Source: Sthenelais limicola
Lineage: Eukaryota; Annelida; Polychaeta; Phyllodocida; Sigalionidae
Direction: 5' to 3'
Assembly (NCBI GenBank): GCA_942159475.1
Contig: OW804097.1
Coordinates: forward strand, 8,523,685-8,587,684
Length of the DNA: 64,000 nucleotides
A model generated the notes under the pieces. That model had not been told where the DNA came from. It saw nothing but the letters and a program-made list of their open reading frames with translations, and did no database searches. The stretch's first letter is position 1, and each line of letters starts with the position of its first letter. Of the stretch, positions 33,771 through 43,246 are shown in pieces. The position numbers and the translations under genes are program-made.

Positions 33771-34946
33771 TCAGTAGAGCATTCTTTCAGAAACCAAGGC
33801 CATGTTGATCTCTGCCTGGCGGGAGTCTTTGAACAGCTCGTTTGATAGGCGGTACAATCCCATCCGGTGTCTAGCTGCATTCTTGTTTAAGCCTGAATGC
33901 CATCCTTCGACATCATTATTTGTTCTAATGGCCCGATCATATCCAGACCAGCAGCTAGGTGGACACCACTGGCTAGAGACCCAATTTCTCTGCACATAAG
34001 CAACAACTCTCTGTACCTTTGTACCATAGGTTGCAGCCATTCCCTCCAGGATCTCCATCGCTTCAGTGATTTCATCGGCAGGAATGAGTGGAAGGGCTAA
34101 TATGAGCTGCAAGAACCGATATGTTCTATTCTTGTGTTGGTACTTGCTCTGCAGCCCATATTTCTGTATCTTCCTGTACACCGCCTGAGTCCAATGAAAG
34201 GTACAGCCCTTAAGCGTTACTGTAGGAAACACCTTCCTAAAGGCAGACCATGCAGCCCGTTCAAAGTCAGAGATAATTACACTAACTTTTGGAGATGTCA
34301 ACTTCTTTTGTAACTCACTCAGAACCTTAGCATAATCCTTTGTACGTCTCCGTGACATCAGAACATAGGCAACAGGTACTTGTTTCAAGGAATCCTCATT
34401 TTGGATGAACACATGAATAGACCATAACTGGATGAAGGGGCGTCCAATCACTTTAAATGTCCCATCCACATACCAACATGAGGCATTAGATAGTGTAGCC
34501 AGTTGAAAATTAGTAGCCAGGATTACATGTCGTTCATCATCAAAACATATGTCTTTACACAAAAAGTTGGTTGGTAGGGCATCCTGCTGGATGATGAAAT
34601 CCTTAGTGATAGGTTCCTTTGGCTGATGTTTATTTCTTTTCCTGTTGATCACACGCTTGAGTGAGGACTTAAGACACAGACCATGTGCTCTAGGAGCCCC
34701 CAGGTCGCTGTACTGGTTACTCACAGTAGTGCTTATCTGGGAAGCAGGGGCATGTGGCTGGTTGAGAGCCTCCCTCCGACACGCTGCATGCATTTTCTTC
34801 TTATTGAGAAGGCCAGGCTTTCCTACATGGTTGTGGATGCTTGGACCTCTCTGAAAGTCCTGACCACGCTGATAGATGCAAGCATTGCACCGCATACGAC
34901 CTTGCCGGGTAGTGCAATCCCATCGTACAACACTCTCACCAGCTCG
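33771..34946 (-). CDS. MULE transposase, exon 3 (FLYWCH finger end and DDE domain)
   Basis: Acceptor CTATCCTACAG precedes codon CGA at 34946, and the stop is at 33771. The exon encodes 391 aa. It finishes a FLYWCH zinc finger begun in exon 2 (VVRWDCTTRQGRMRCNACIY, then HNHVGK). It then gives the MULE catalytic domain: first Asp in CWYVDGTFKVIG, second Asp in VSVIISDFERAAW, the Cys-x-x-His in LKGCTFHWTQAVY, and Glu in RTNNDVEGWHSGLN. All key residues are present and there is no internal stop or shift, so the gene may still be functional. The product would bind the element ends and catalyse cut-and-paste transposition in the nucleus. Confidence 0.88.
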   Translation of the reverse strand, partial: RAGESVVRWDCTTRQGRMRCNACIYQRGQDFQRGPSIHNHVGKPGLLNKKKMHAACRREALNQPHAPASQISTTVSNQYSDLGAPRAHGLCLKSSLKRVINRKRNKHQPKEPITKDFIIQQDALPTNFLCKDICFDDERHVILATNFQLATLSNASCWYVDGTFKVIGRPFIQLWSIHVFIQNEDSLKQVPVAYVLMSRRRTKDYAKVLSELQKKLTSPKVSVIISDFERAAWSAFRKVFPTVTLKGCTFHWTQAVYRKIQKYGLQSKYQHKNRTYRFLQLILALPLIPADEITEAMEILEGMAATYGTKVQRVVAYVQRNWVSSQWCPPSCWSGYDRAIRTNNDVEGWHSGLNKNAARHRMGLYRLSNELFKDSRQAEINMALVSERMLY

Positions 34947-35216
34947 CTGTAGGATAGAATAAAATCACAGATTAGGAATAATCTAATCACAAAGCCATAC
35001 TAACATACATATCTAGGCAGAACGAAAAACATCAGTGAATTGCTAACATAACAAATCCAAAGAGAAAATCATAATTATCAGTAATATTTATAGTTGTAAA
35101 AGAAATAAGCTGTCATTCGGTATATGAATTATTTCTATTTGTACATGTTCACTGTTAGACTACAATTTGTACATATGGTACATAACATACAAGGCATGCA
35201 ATATGAATCAATTTAC

Positions 35217-35604
35217 CTTAATCCCATATGCATAGCCAGCACTATCCACGAGTAGATCCTTCCCTGCCCTTGAGCCATTTTTAACAATGGTGTAGGATAT
35301 AGAGTCGCCAATCATGTCATCATCGTCACTTGAATCATTCCCTGACTCTGATTCAGGAAGGTCATGACTAGGTTGCAGGTGGTTTTCATCCATGTCAGCA
35401 GACTCAGCATCACTGTCCATGTGTTGTTCTACATACTGGAGTAAGTGGTTGGGTAGCTCTTGGGTAAGGATGGATGATAGATAATGATCGTCTTCCACAA
35501 TCATTGATTCCTCAGCATCACTCTCGGGCATGTTGTGCGAAAAGTTGTCCTGAATGTAGACCTCCTCAGATAGGGATTCTTCTAGTACGGGACAGGGTGA
35601 AATG
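35217..35604 (-). CDS. MULE transposase, exon 2 (acidic linker and start of FLYWCH)
   Basis: 388 bases between acceptor TTATTTTGCAG and donor AAG/GTAAAT. The codon split with exon 1 (two bases plus one) and the phase-0 exit to exon 3 keep the frame. It encodes an Asp/Glu/Ser-rich linker (SDAEESMIVEDD, ESGNDSSDDDDMIGD), then AGKDLLVDSAGYAYGIK, the first strand of the FLYWCH finger. Read alone, the ORF would appear to start at Met 35531, but the splice signals show that it continues upstream. Confidence 0.8.
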
Positions 35605-35971
35605 CTGCAAAATAAAATATATATTTATATACACAATCGTGGAGAGGGACAGGTGGGACAATAAGAGTATTACTGGTTATATTGGGACTGAGGCTGATGT
35701 TATTCATTTTAATATCTGTATGTCTATTGCTGTACATAATGCACCCCATGTTACACAGACATACTATAAAAAACTTAAAGCTTTGCCAATATACAGGGAT
35801 ATAGCTCTAGCTAGACAAGGCTATAATCCTGATCTATTCTTACTAATGATATTCTTACTAATAATACTGAAGGCAGGAGTATTCCAACCCCACCAACCTC
35901 CCACTTACATACCCCTGCTGTCATTGTGTATCCATGTTAATAACTTATAGCTTATATTTAAAGTTTCTTAC

Positions 35972-36414
35972 CTAGGAGAATAAATGATGGGTTTGCAGGT
36001 ACGTTTGGACTGATCAATATAATCTATGTAGCTTTCCAGGGCCCTTGGTGGGTTGAATCGGTCCACAAGCTGTTCAATAGTGGGAGAAGGGATTGGAGTG
36101 GATGTTTCCCTCACATTACTAACGTCCGACGCATGGTTGTATTGATCCACTGCTGCATGGTCTATTGGTGACCAACAATCTATATCTACTTGCTTCCCCC
36201 GCTCCATATCTTGGGAAACTAGCTGATCCACCATTTCTTGGTCGTTGTGGCACTGATGGCATACCCAATCAAGAAGAACATGTGTGAGGCTTCGAAACTC
36301 AGTAGCAGAAAAACCTGTGCCACATGTTCTATGGCGGGATTCTTTGCAGATAGAGCAGGTGAGTGATTGCTGCCGTGGAAGAATGGCCTTCTTGCAACTA
36401 CAGCAGGAAGGCAT
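35972..36414 (-). CDS. MULE transposase, exon 1 (PHD-like zinc finger)
   Basis: I chose ATG at 36414 (context ACCACCATGC) over the in-frame Met at 36570, because the finger starts directly after it. The exon has 443 bases and ends at CCTAG/GTAAGA. The sequence CCSCKKAI, LTCSICKESRHRTC, LLDWVCHQCHND gives a Cys4-His-Cys3-like PHD-type finger at residues 4-55. A Ser/Pro linker follows. The total protein from three exons is 668 aa. A PHD-like finger plus FLYWCH plus MULE fits a transposon protein that reads chromatin or DNA for targeting, but that role is inference. Confidence 0.75.
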
Positions 36415-38629
36415 GGTGGTTGTGGTGCGATGTACGTCAGCATGTGTTCTGATTTCATAGTGCCGAGCCTGGCAGTATATATATGCCCACCCTACTCCAC
36501 ACCAAGCAATGAGTCGATCACCCTTTTTCTTTTTATCTCGAAGTTCAGAGGTACATCCTACTCCACACATACCATTTTGAGTTGGTAAGGTGTTACCAGA
36601 GTTTTGAGTTGATTCTATAATGCCTTTGATGTCGCGCGGTAGACCTGAAATATCAAGCTAAGTCCTGTTGATTGACCGGTTCCAGCCCTTTGATTGTCGC
36701 GCGCTAGAAACAACGCTAGGAACGATGCTCTTTGTGGCCCATGATATTTGTGCTATAGATAAAGTTCTGGCGATTCATAATGTGCGCATCAATATTGGGC
36801 TTAACCAAAGATTTCCATTTCATAATGCTTCAGCAAATTTGTATGTAGCACATGTTAATGAACAACTATTGTGGTTAATCAACGCAATGCAGACATTGTT
36901 ACTATAGCGGGGAATTTTTCATTTACTTATCATTAATATTATTATTATTAATCTAATCGTTGCAGGATATCATCTAAAAAGTTACTAATGTAAGCTTTAG
37001 TAATTTATCTCAGTACCAGGAAGAAAAATCACCATTTATCGGCAAATTTAGTAATTTTTGGGGTTGGAAATAAATCTCTATACATTAAAATGGAAATGTC
37101 CTGTGCCATAACGCAAGGTAAAACCCATGTGTAAAAAGGATATTTTTAAATGACTTTATTTCGCAACAAATATGAAACTAAATGAGAATTTTAATGATTA
37201 ACTAATTTAGTTGTTTCACCATGCCTGTATTAAAGCTAAAGGATTAGCGCTGGTGAGCGACCAGGGGTAGCTAACATATTTAGGTTTGCTGGGCTTTCTC
37301 CATGTTAAAAAGCTTGTTGCTATATTGTCATTGGTTGCCCTGACTGATCAATGAACTAATCAACCCTTCCTTCTAAACAAGTTGAATAATCGATTGTTAC
37401 AAAAGTTAGTAACTATAGTAAATTATAGGAAGTTATAAACTGAATACATGAATGCGTATTTATTTCCTCTGTAATTTCTTTGTAAGAACCTTATGAAAAG
37501 AGCTATATCACTCTGACATTGTGAGATATGATTTTAAGCTTAAATTCGTTCAAGCATCTGTTAATTCCTACTTTTAGATACAAATTCAACGAATCTGTCT
37601 TTCTGAAATGTTAAACTGTAAAGACCAGCAGAGGGTATTGAATTCAGTTGCCCCTAGCAACGGGGCTTTTTAAAGCATGTGGAAGACTTGAAACATACAG
37701 GTACATTTGGAGAAAATGTGGGTCTAAATTAAACAAAAAGATTTATTCAAATCGGTGCATTCTGAGTGGAGCTAGGGGGCATTAGAACCATTCCCTCTGG
37801 CATTCAGAGTCAAAAACCCTGCAAATCGCAGTGGAGTCATGACGCATAGCCCTTATTTGGACATTACGTCTCCATGGGAGGAGCTAAAGTTCGGAAGCAT
37901 TATATTAGACTCCACCTTCCACTGTCTAACTCAAGCACGTTTTGAAATGAAACCATGCAACTCCCTCACGTGTTTCTCTCTGTTTTTAACCAGGCGGCGA
38001 AAACGACCATTGCTAGACTACTCACAAGAATTGTACCAGTGTATGAATAACTTGATATTTGACACATATATGTACAGATCGTATTGAATTGGTAACAGGT
38101 AGTAAGAAGGTCGGTAAACGACCCATACAAAGTGTAAAGGTAATTATCCATTTGTATAACAACCTGACAATTGGAAAACAATGTTCTTTTCAAGAGCTCT
38201 TTTCAAGAGAGGGCAACGCATGAAATATAACAGCGCTGTTTGTTATGCGTGTTTTGAATTGAAGATGAGTTAACATGTAATGCAATGTGGCCAATAAAAA
38301 TATTTTAAAAAAAAATGTATTTGCGCTGAAAAGAATCCCATGCCAAGGCCATCTGTGGCGGCCTCCCTTCCCAATTCAACTCCACCCTGACGTTGATTTT
38401 TCAATCAGCCAATGCCGATTCCAGGCTCTTGATGTCCGTTATTTAGCCCCACCCTCATTAGTTCCTATGAACACCATGGTGATAAATTAAGTCGACACAA
38501 CACCAATTTAAGTGTGGTTAAGGGGTGTGGGTAACAAGAGAGAGTGGGGGAGAAAGGAGAGAAAGAGAGGGATGGAGTGGTGAGTCTATGACAGTATACG
38601 GTAACACAGGCGCTGACTGGGCAGTGAGG
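36415..38629. other. MULE region upstream of the transposase gene, no second gene seen
   Basis: Must contain the transposase promoter. I see no strong TATA-initiator pair. At 37647-37661 is GTTGCCCCTAGCAAC, an inverted repeat that resembles an RFX X-box. 38,540-38,570 is purine-rich. The short ORFs lack motifs. Confidence 0.5.
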
Positions 38630-38736
38630 CCGGGTCGCGGTGGGGTCAGGCCGCCCAGGCCCATAGAGCGCGTAGCGGTAAGGTGGGCGCGAAGAGGACG
38701 TCGCGAGAAGGGATTGGCGCGACTAGGTATAGGACC
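38630..38736. repeat. MULE right terminal region
   Basis: In reverse complement it begins GGTCCTATACCTAGTCGCGC and continues with CCCTTCTCGCG, CCTCTTCGCGCC and CCTTACCGCTACGCG, the same motif as at the left end. Overall identity to the left end is low, except around CGCGCCAA. Confidence 0.7.
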
Positions 38737-38744
38737 ATTTGGAG

Positions 38745-39790
38745 TCACACCTTTAACAACTTTCCAGAACTTTTTTGGGTTTCCTTTATTTTCTTGTAAT
38801 TTCCCTTTTATAAATTCATTTTTCACTCTTTTAAAAGCTCTGTTTACTGTGTTTCTTAGTTGGTTAGCCCATAGTTTGTCTTCCTCCATGTTATGTTTAG
38901 AATACTTGTCCAAGTGGTATTCTCTTTCATGCTTAAGATCTATAAGTTCCTGCTTGACCCATGGTGTGGGTTTCACTTTTACATAGAAGCTTTTTATGGG
39001 ACATATTTCATTTAGAATTTCAAGTAAGTTTAGATATATGATTTCCCACGCTTTATCAGGATTTTGTTCTGTCCAGAAGGTATCCCAGTTTTTCTCTAAA
39101 AGTTTTTCTTTTAATATTTGGGGTGTATACCTCCTGTATGACCTGCTTTTCTGTAGAGTCTTTTTTAATCTAACTTTTGCCTTCTTGTACACAAAGTATA
39201 TATATATATAGGCAGATGGTCACTTATCCCATAACATATGGTTCCTACTGACTTGATGTTAACATTTGAGTTGCTTATTACATGATCAATTAGACTTGGA
39301 TTTCACTATGTCTGGTTGCTTTTTTTATGGGCTGACTCAGCCCATTTATTTTCAATATTTCTTTTAGATATTTGCTGCTGGCATCATTCTTAAGAAGATT
39401 AATATTTAGGTCTCCCAGCATGACAATTTTAGCATTCTTATATTCATCACTCAGCTCTCTATAGGTTTGGATTATTCTATCAACAGCGATTTTAGAATTT
39501 GCTGACGGAGGTCGATAGATATTCATTTGTATGATGTCACTCATCTTATCATATTTTATTCTAACCACCTGAAGTTCTAAATTATTGTCACTGTGATTGT
39601 ATTTTTCACAACTTTCAAAGTCATTTTCTTTGTTGATATACCATACTATTCCTCCTCCTCTTTTATTTATTTTTCTATCCCATCTTACTTGATTATAACC
39701 TTCTATCATTATCATTGAGTCTTCTATGTCTTGGCTTAGCCAAGATTCAGTACATACAATTGATTCGAAATCACTATTGATTCGAAATCA
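38745..39790 (-). pseudogene. LINE-B ORF2: EEP endonuclease and linker
   Basis: 39,760-39,715 gives CTESWLSQDI with the catalytic Glu. 39715-39290 gives the middle of the EEP domain (KRGGGIVWYINKEN, IYRPPSANSK, MLGDLNINLL). 39,270-39,200 gives a decayed Ser-Asp-His block (ISDHLPIYIY). The linker to RT (39190-38745) ends KFWKVVKGVTPN exactly at the MULE insertion. The remaining RT is at 29.3-30.7 kb. The EEP nicks target DNA to prime reverse transcription. Frameshifts near 39,285 and 39,200 break it. Confidence 0.82.
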
Positions 39791-39812
39791 ATATTTGCAA
39801 AATCCGCTTGCA

Positions 39813-40371
39813 TTACATTATTCCCTTATAGACGTGCCATGACAATAGTTGCAGATTGATCATATTGACAATCTGGTTTAGATTGGCTTGCCAGATATAT
39901 CTGTTCGTATCGTTGTTGTATTTCGCAACATTCATTCCACATATTCCGGCAAAGGAAAAAAGAATATCAGGGAATTGGTTTTCCGCCTCTAGCCATATAT
40001 CTCGAATAGTATTGAGCACTCTATTTGCCGTGTTGGCTACTCCAATATCTCTCAATACCACTTTTCTTTACCATCATCAAATCGTTTCTTTGTGATATCG
40101 CATATCCCACCCATAATAAGAATTATTTTGGGAGAGACTCTTTCATTAAGGAGATTAGCCAAGCACCAGGAAAAACATAAACTATTGCATTCGTCATACG
40201 CAGAAAACGATCGAGATTTCTCCCTTTGGAATCTGAGAATATTAGAAAATCTATCTCATCTGTTGGATTAGCCATCTTCTGTTTCTGCTTCTTTATCCTC
40301 GAAATCCTGTTGATTTTCTCCTTGGAAAACTTCTCTTTCTCTTCCAAATTCGTCTTGATCGTCTTTATCAT
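39813..40371 (-). pseudogene. LINE-B SGNH-hydrolase ORF fragment
   Basis: 40371-40123 has a Lys-rich start then EIDFLIFSDSKGRNLDRF, the Ser-containing block I. 40061-39813 gives FPDILFSFAGICGMNVAKYN, the Gly block. The Asp-x-x-His block at the C-terminus is missing, so the ORF is cut at about 39,813. SGNH before EEP is the order of LINE-A and LINE-C. No NADAR ORF1 is visible upstream (40,372-40,640 holds only a small tandem duplication at 40,361-40,402). Confidence 0.65.
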
Positions 40372-40639
40372 TGGGGATCAAGTCTTTATCATTGGGGATC
40401 AAGCGATTTGCCTGATTTACACCTCAACCCTGGCATTTTACATGCACAAAGTACATTTATATATTAGTTAGTTTGGGGATTATGTTGTGGAAGTGGAATG
40501 ATATGAGATGACATGAGAGTAGTAGATATGAGTAAAATTATGAAAAAAACGCTTTGCACATTCAAAAGTTAAGCATAAAATATTGCCATAATAGTAAAAG
40601 TATTTAGAGGAAGGTATGTTTAATCAATTTTTGGAAACC

Positions 40640-41540
40640 TAGTGGATCATGGGTTTGTGTGATGTTCCGTCTGATATTCCGAATTCCAGCCCCATGGTAT
40701 AAATTATACCTTGGGATGTCCTGCATTAATACAATACCATCAAATCTTCTAGTGACTCCATGTGGGACTTGAGTGAAGGTTTTAGTATGCTCATTTATGA
40801 AAATGTCATTATGAACAAGTTAAAATACCAGAAAGATCAATGTTAGGGTGTAACCTGTGGAGACCCATAGCTATTTTGAGAGCTCTATTTTGGATGGTCT
40901 GGATTTAGTCTCTTAGATTCTTATTTAGTGATGAATAGCAAAAATTGATGTAATCGAAATAACATGGACTTTGTTAGTAGGAGTAGACAGCTTTTTGTTA
41001 AACAGGATCTGATTAACTGAATAGTTCTTAGACGTGTAGAAGCGTGGGAGACCAGTTCTTTGAAACTGCTGTAAAATCCCAAGTCTTGTTGCAAAGTAAT
41101 ACCTAGGTATTTAAATTTTGTTACCCATTCGATTTTTGTGACTCTCATTAATTAGTATTGGTGTCTCAGTATTATGTATCTTAAGCTGAGCCCTATTACC
41201 TATGAACATACTGTTGGTCTTCCTTATATTGATACTGAGTTTGTTGAAATTGCTCCAATGAAAAATTTTTGGATTCCATCAACTTGTCATAGGACTTTTC
41301 AATATTAAGCAAAACAATATCATTGGCATACAGTTTGATATCTCCATCAAGTACAAGGTTATAAACATCATTTATAAATAAAATGAACAGGGATGACCCT
41401 AATATGGAGCCTTGTGGTACACCAGTGGTTATCTTACTTGTTAGCTAGCATCTGTCATTCAAGTAACACAAGGCACACAATCAAACGCCTTGCAATAGTC
41501 AAAGAAAGTGCAGGATATATAAGTGTAGTGATTTGCAGTT
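40640..41540 (-). pseudogene. LINE RT fragment with mutated active site
   Basis: In broken frames 41,440-41,280 reads [20 protein letters not shown] and then KLYANDIVLL, where the YADD motif has become YAND. 41148-40921 reads the thumb region (FKYLGITLQQDLGF). 40,880-40,700 reads the tail. The EEP and ORF1 are missing. It is a separate copy of LINE-B type, 5'-truncated near 41,520. Confidence 0.7.
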
Positions 41541-41757
41541 TCTCAACACCAATAAACAAGTAAAAAATGCAACTCCTTATCCGTCTGTTTATTCTCAGTC
41601 CGTAAAACGGCCCCTTGTCCATGTTAACCAGTCAGGGTAGATCATATAAAATGACGGCATTCACAGGAAGACCTGGCTGTAAAGTCAGACCTGACCAACC
41701 AAGTTGTAACAACATCATCGATTACAATAAAAGAATTTTTGAATTTGAATTTGAATA
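41541..41757 (+). mobile_element. Plus-strand LINE 3' end with (TTTGAA)n tail
   Basis: The last 200 or so bases end with TACAATAAAAGAATTTTTGA, an AATAAA-type signal followed by TTTGAA repeats to 41,757. The orientation is opposite to nearby copies. It has no coding part. Confidence 0.5.
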
Positions 41758-41758
41758 T

Positions 41759-42215
41759 AGATTACTGAACAAACAAAGGGTGAAAGTTGGCGCTCTTTCT
41801 TGAGCAGGGCTGAATAAATTCAAGTTTTATTCAATATAACAAAATATGCCCCTAAAAAAAATCTTCCAGTCAATGTTCTTTATGCTCCCACAGCAAGCTT
41901 GGCTGCCTGAATCCTCTCTGCCTCGATTGGCGAACGGAGCAGTATATATATGTCTACCTATATGACAAAGGCCTATAGGGATATATCGCTCACCTGTACC
42001 GGAAGTATCAACCCCTGACCTTGGCGGCAGTCACCCAGGCGACGGCAAGCTACACACATTCATATTGCTCTGGCGCTGCAGACGTGAAAGCGTCTCCGGA
42101 CAATATGATTAATTTTTTTAAAAATTACTGAACAAAAAAAGGGTGAAAGTTGGCGCTCTTCCTTGAGCAGGGCTGAATAAATTTAAGTTTTATTCAATAT
42201 AACGAAATATGCCCA
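41759..42215. repeat. Pair of about 93-bp direct repeats flanking 270 bp
   Basis: 41759-41852 and 42123-42215 match over TTACTGAACAAA and GGGTGAAAGTTGGCGCTCTT to ATATGCCC, with few differences. The spacer 41853-42122 is GC-richer and has no ORF. A miniature terminal-repeat element or a duplicated LINE 3' end could give this. Confidence 0.7.
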
Positions 42216-42359
42216 GCCAACAAAATAATAAAGTTAATTTGGAATGAATTGGAAGATAATTCAGATAGAGGCGAAGGAAGATGCAAGAGTTTTTTCCACT
42301 GATACACGATGATCCAAGGGAGGCGTCAGATATTGCAACACACTTAAAGATTTCCAGTC

Positions 42360-42660
42360 CCCTGCTGGAATTGACAAGTCTGTAATGCTCTTAAGTCTAA
42401 GTACTCGGGTCAAATTTTTAATCTATTGGCCTGTTGAAAGATGTGTAACCTCCGCCTCTGTTTTAGTGGTAGAAGGTTGAATTGGGTATGAAAGTGATCC
42501 ACATTCTGATATCTGTTTGATTTCGTTATGATTCTGAGAGCTTTATTTTGATAGGTTTGGAAGAATTTTAAATTTGTCACTGGTGCCAAATCATAAAAAT
42601 GTCTCATTGGTCTATTAACGGTAGTATGGTGGATTTGTTGTTGTTGAAACTTTTAATAGC
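42360..42660 (-). pseudogene. LINE RT C-terminal fragment
   Basis: The frame at 42607-42410 reads FFQTYQNKALRIITKSNRYQ and LLPLKQRRRLHIFQQ, the thumb and tail of a LINE-A-type RT. The stretch 42,560-42,640 is nearly identical to 51,005-51,080. The copy ends near 42,645. Confidence 0.75.
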
Positions 42661-43029
42661 CATAATATATACAGAGACGACAATATCGGTGGGAACTTAT
42701 CTCCCTACTTAGGGAGGATCTCAAGCCCTACCGTAAAATATTGTTTTTATAAGCAAAGGTAACAGTACTCCCTAAGGTCGACGACAGTAGGGAGGCCTTT
42801 GCGAAATTGGGTTTAATAACTTTAGGTTTGTGCAAGCAGCACTACGCGCAAGAAAACAACGATTAATCATTTAATACATTTAATACAATACAATTGCTAA
42901 ATCTTAATTTGATTTAATTTTTAACTAATTTACTCATACAAGTCAATCTTGAGATGCGATTTTAAGGTTGTTAATTATGCATTATCGAGGGTATGAGCAA
43001 AATATGCTAGCATGAATTTGATAAGATAA
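42661..43029. other. No gene seen
   Basis: AT-rich sequence between a RT fragment and the LINE-A tail, with no ORF or repeat of note. Confidence 0.5.
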
Positions 43030-43030
43030 T

Positions 43031-43060
43031 TAATAAATAAATAAATAAATAGATAGATAG
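43031..43060 (-). repeat. LINE-A 3' microsatellite tail
   Basis: Plus strand AATAAATAAATAAATAAAT followed by AGATAGATAG. On the minus strand this is CTAT repeats followed by TTTA repeats. The related plus-strand fragment at 62446-63461 ends in TATC repeats. Confidence 0.8.
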
Positions 43061-43246
43061 TAAAGTCTGACAGAATGCATTTGGCACTAAGGATAAATTA
43101 CAGGCGCAATCATAATCAGTTTAAGCAGAACACACATTTAAATAAGAGGTAATAAGATTGTGAAGAGGGGAGTTTCTATACCTTATGCAGTAATTTCATT
43201 TGTTAGTATAAGAAGTGTTGGTCAATCTTGATGGCTGCTTCTTTTG

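Larger units (their letters stand above)
30733..38736 (-). mobile_element. 8,004-bp MULE (Mutator-like) DNA transposon
   Basis: Flanked by an exact 8-bp direct repeat ATTTGGAG (30725-30732 and 38737-38744). Removing the insert and one repeat joins LINE-B coding sequence in frame (GVTPN from the right side, NEKSKGIT from the left), so the boundaries are firm. The ends are GC-rich, imperfect inverted repeats sharing a CGCGCCAA core, and carry several copies of a CCYTNCCGCG-like motif. Inside is a three-exon minus-strand transposase gene (33771-36414). The rest is AT-rich non-coding. Structure and target-duplication length fit animal Mutator-like elements with FLYWCH transposases (Phantom type, from memory). 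Confidence 0.88.

Noticed and set aside
35474..35950. 158-aa plus-strand ORF
   Set aside because: It lies across intron 1 and exon 2 of the minus-strand transposase gene, where splice sites and frame strongly support the minus strand.
36415..36570. Upstream Met at 36570 as start of the MULE transposase
   Set aside because: It would add 52 aa without domain features. The ATG at 36414 has a better context and sits just before the zinc finger.
38525..38986. 153-aa plus-strand ORF, Arg/Gly-rich
   Set aside because: It spans the MULE right end and antisense LINE-B linker, so it is a composite shadow ORF.
39180..39210. TA-dinucleotide runs (39,197-39,210 and 9,727-9,739)
   Set aside because: Ordinary microsatellites in AT-rich DNA with no link to a feature boundary that I can show.
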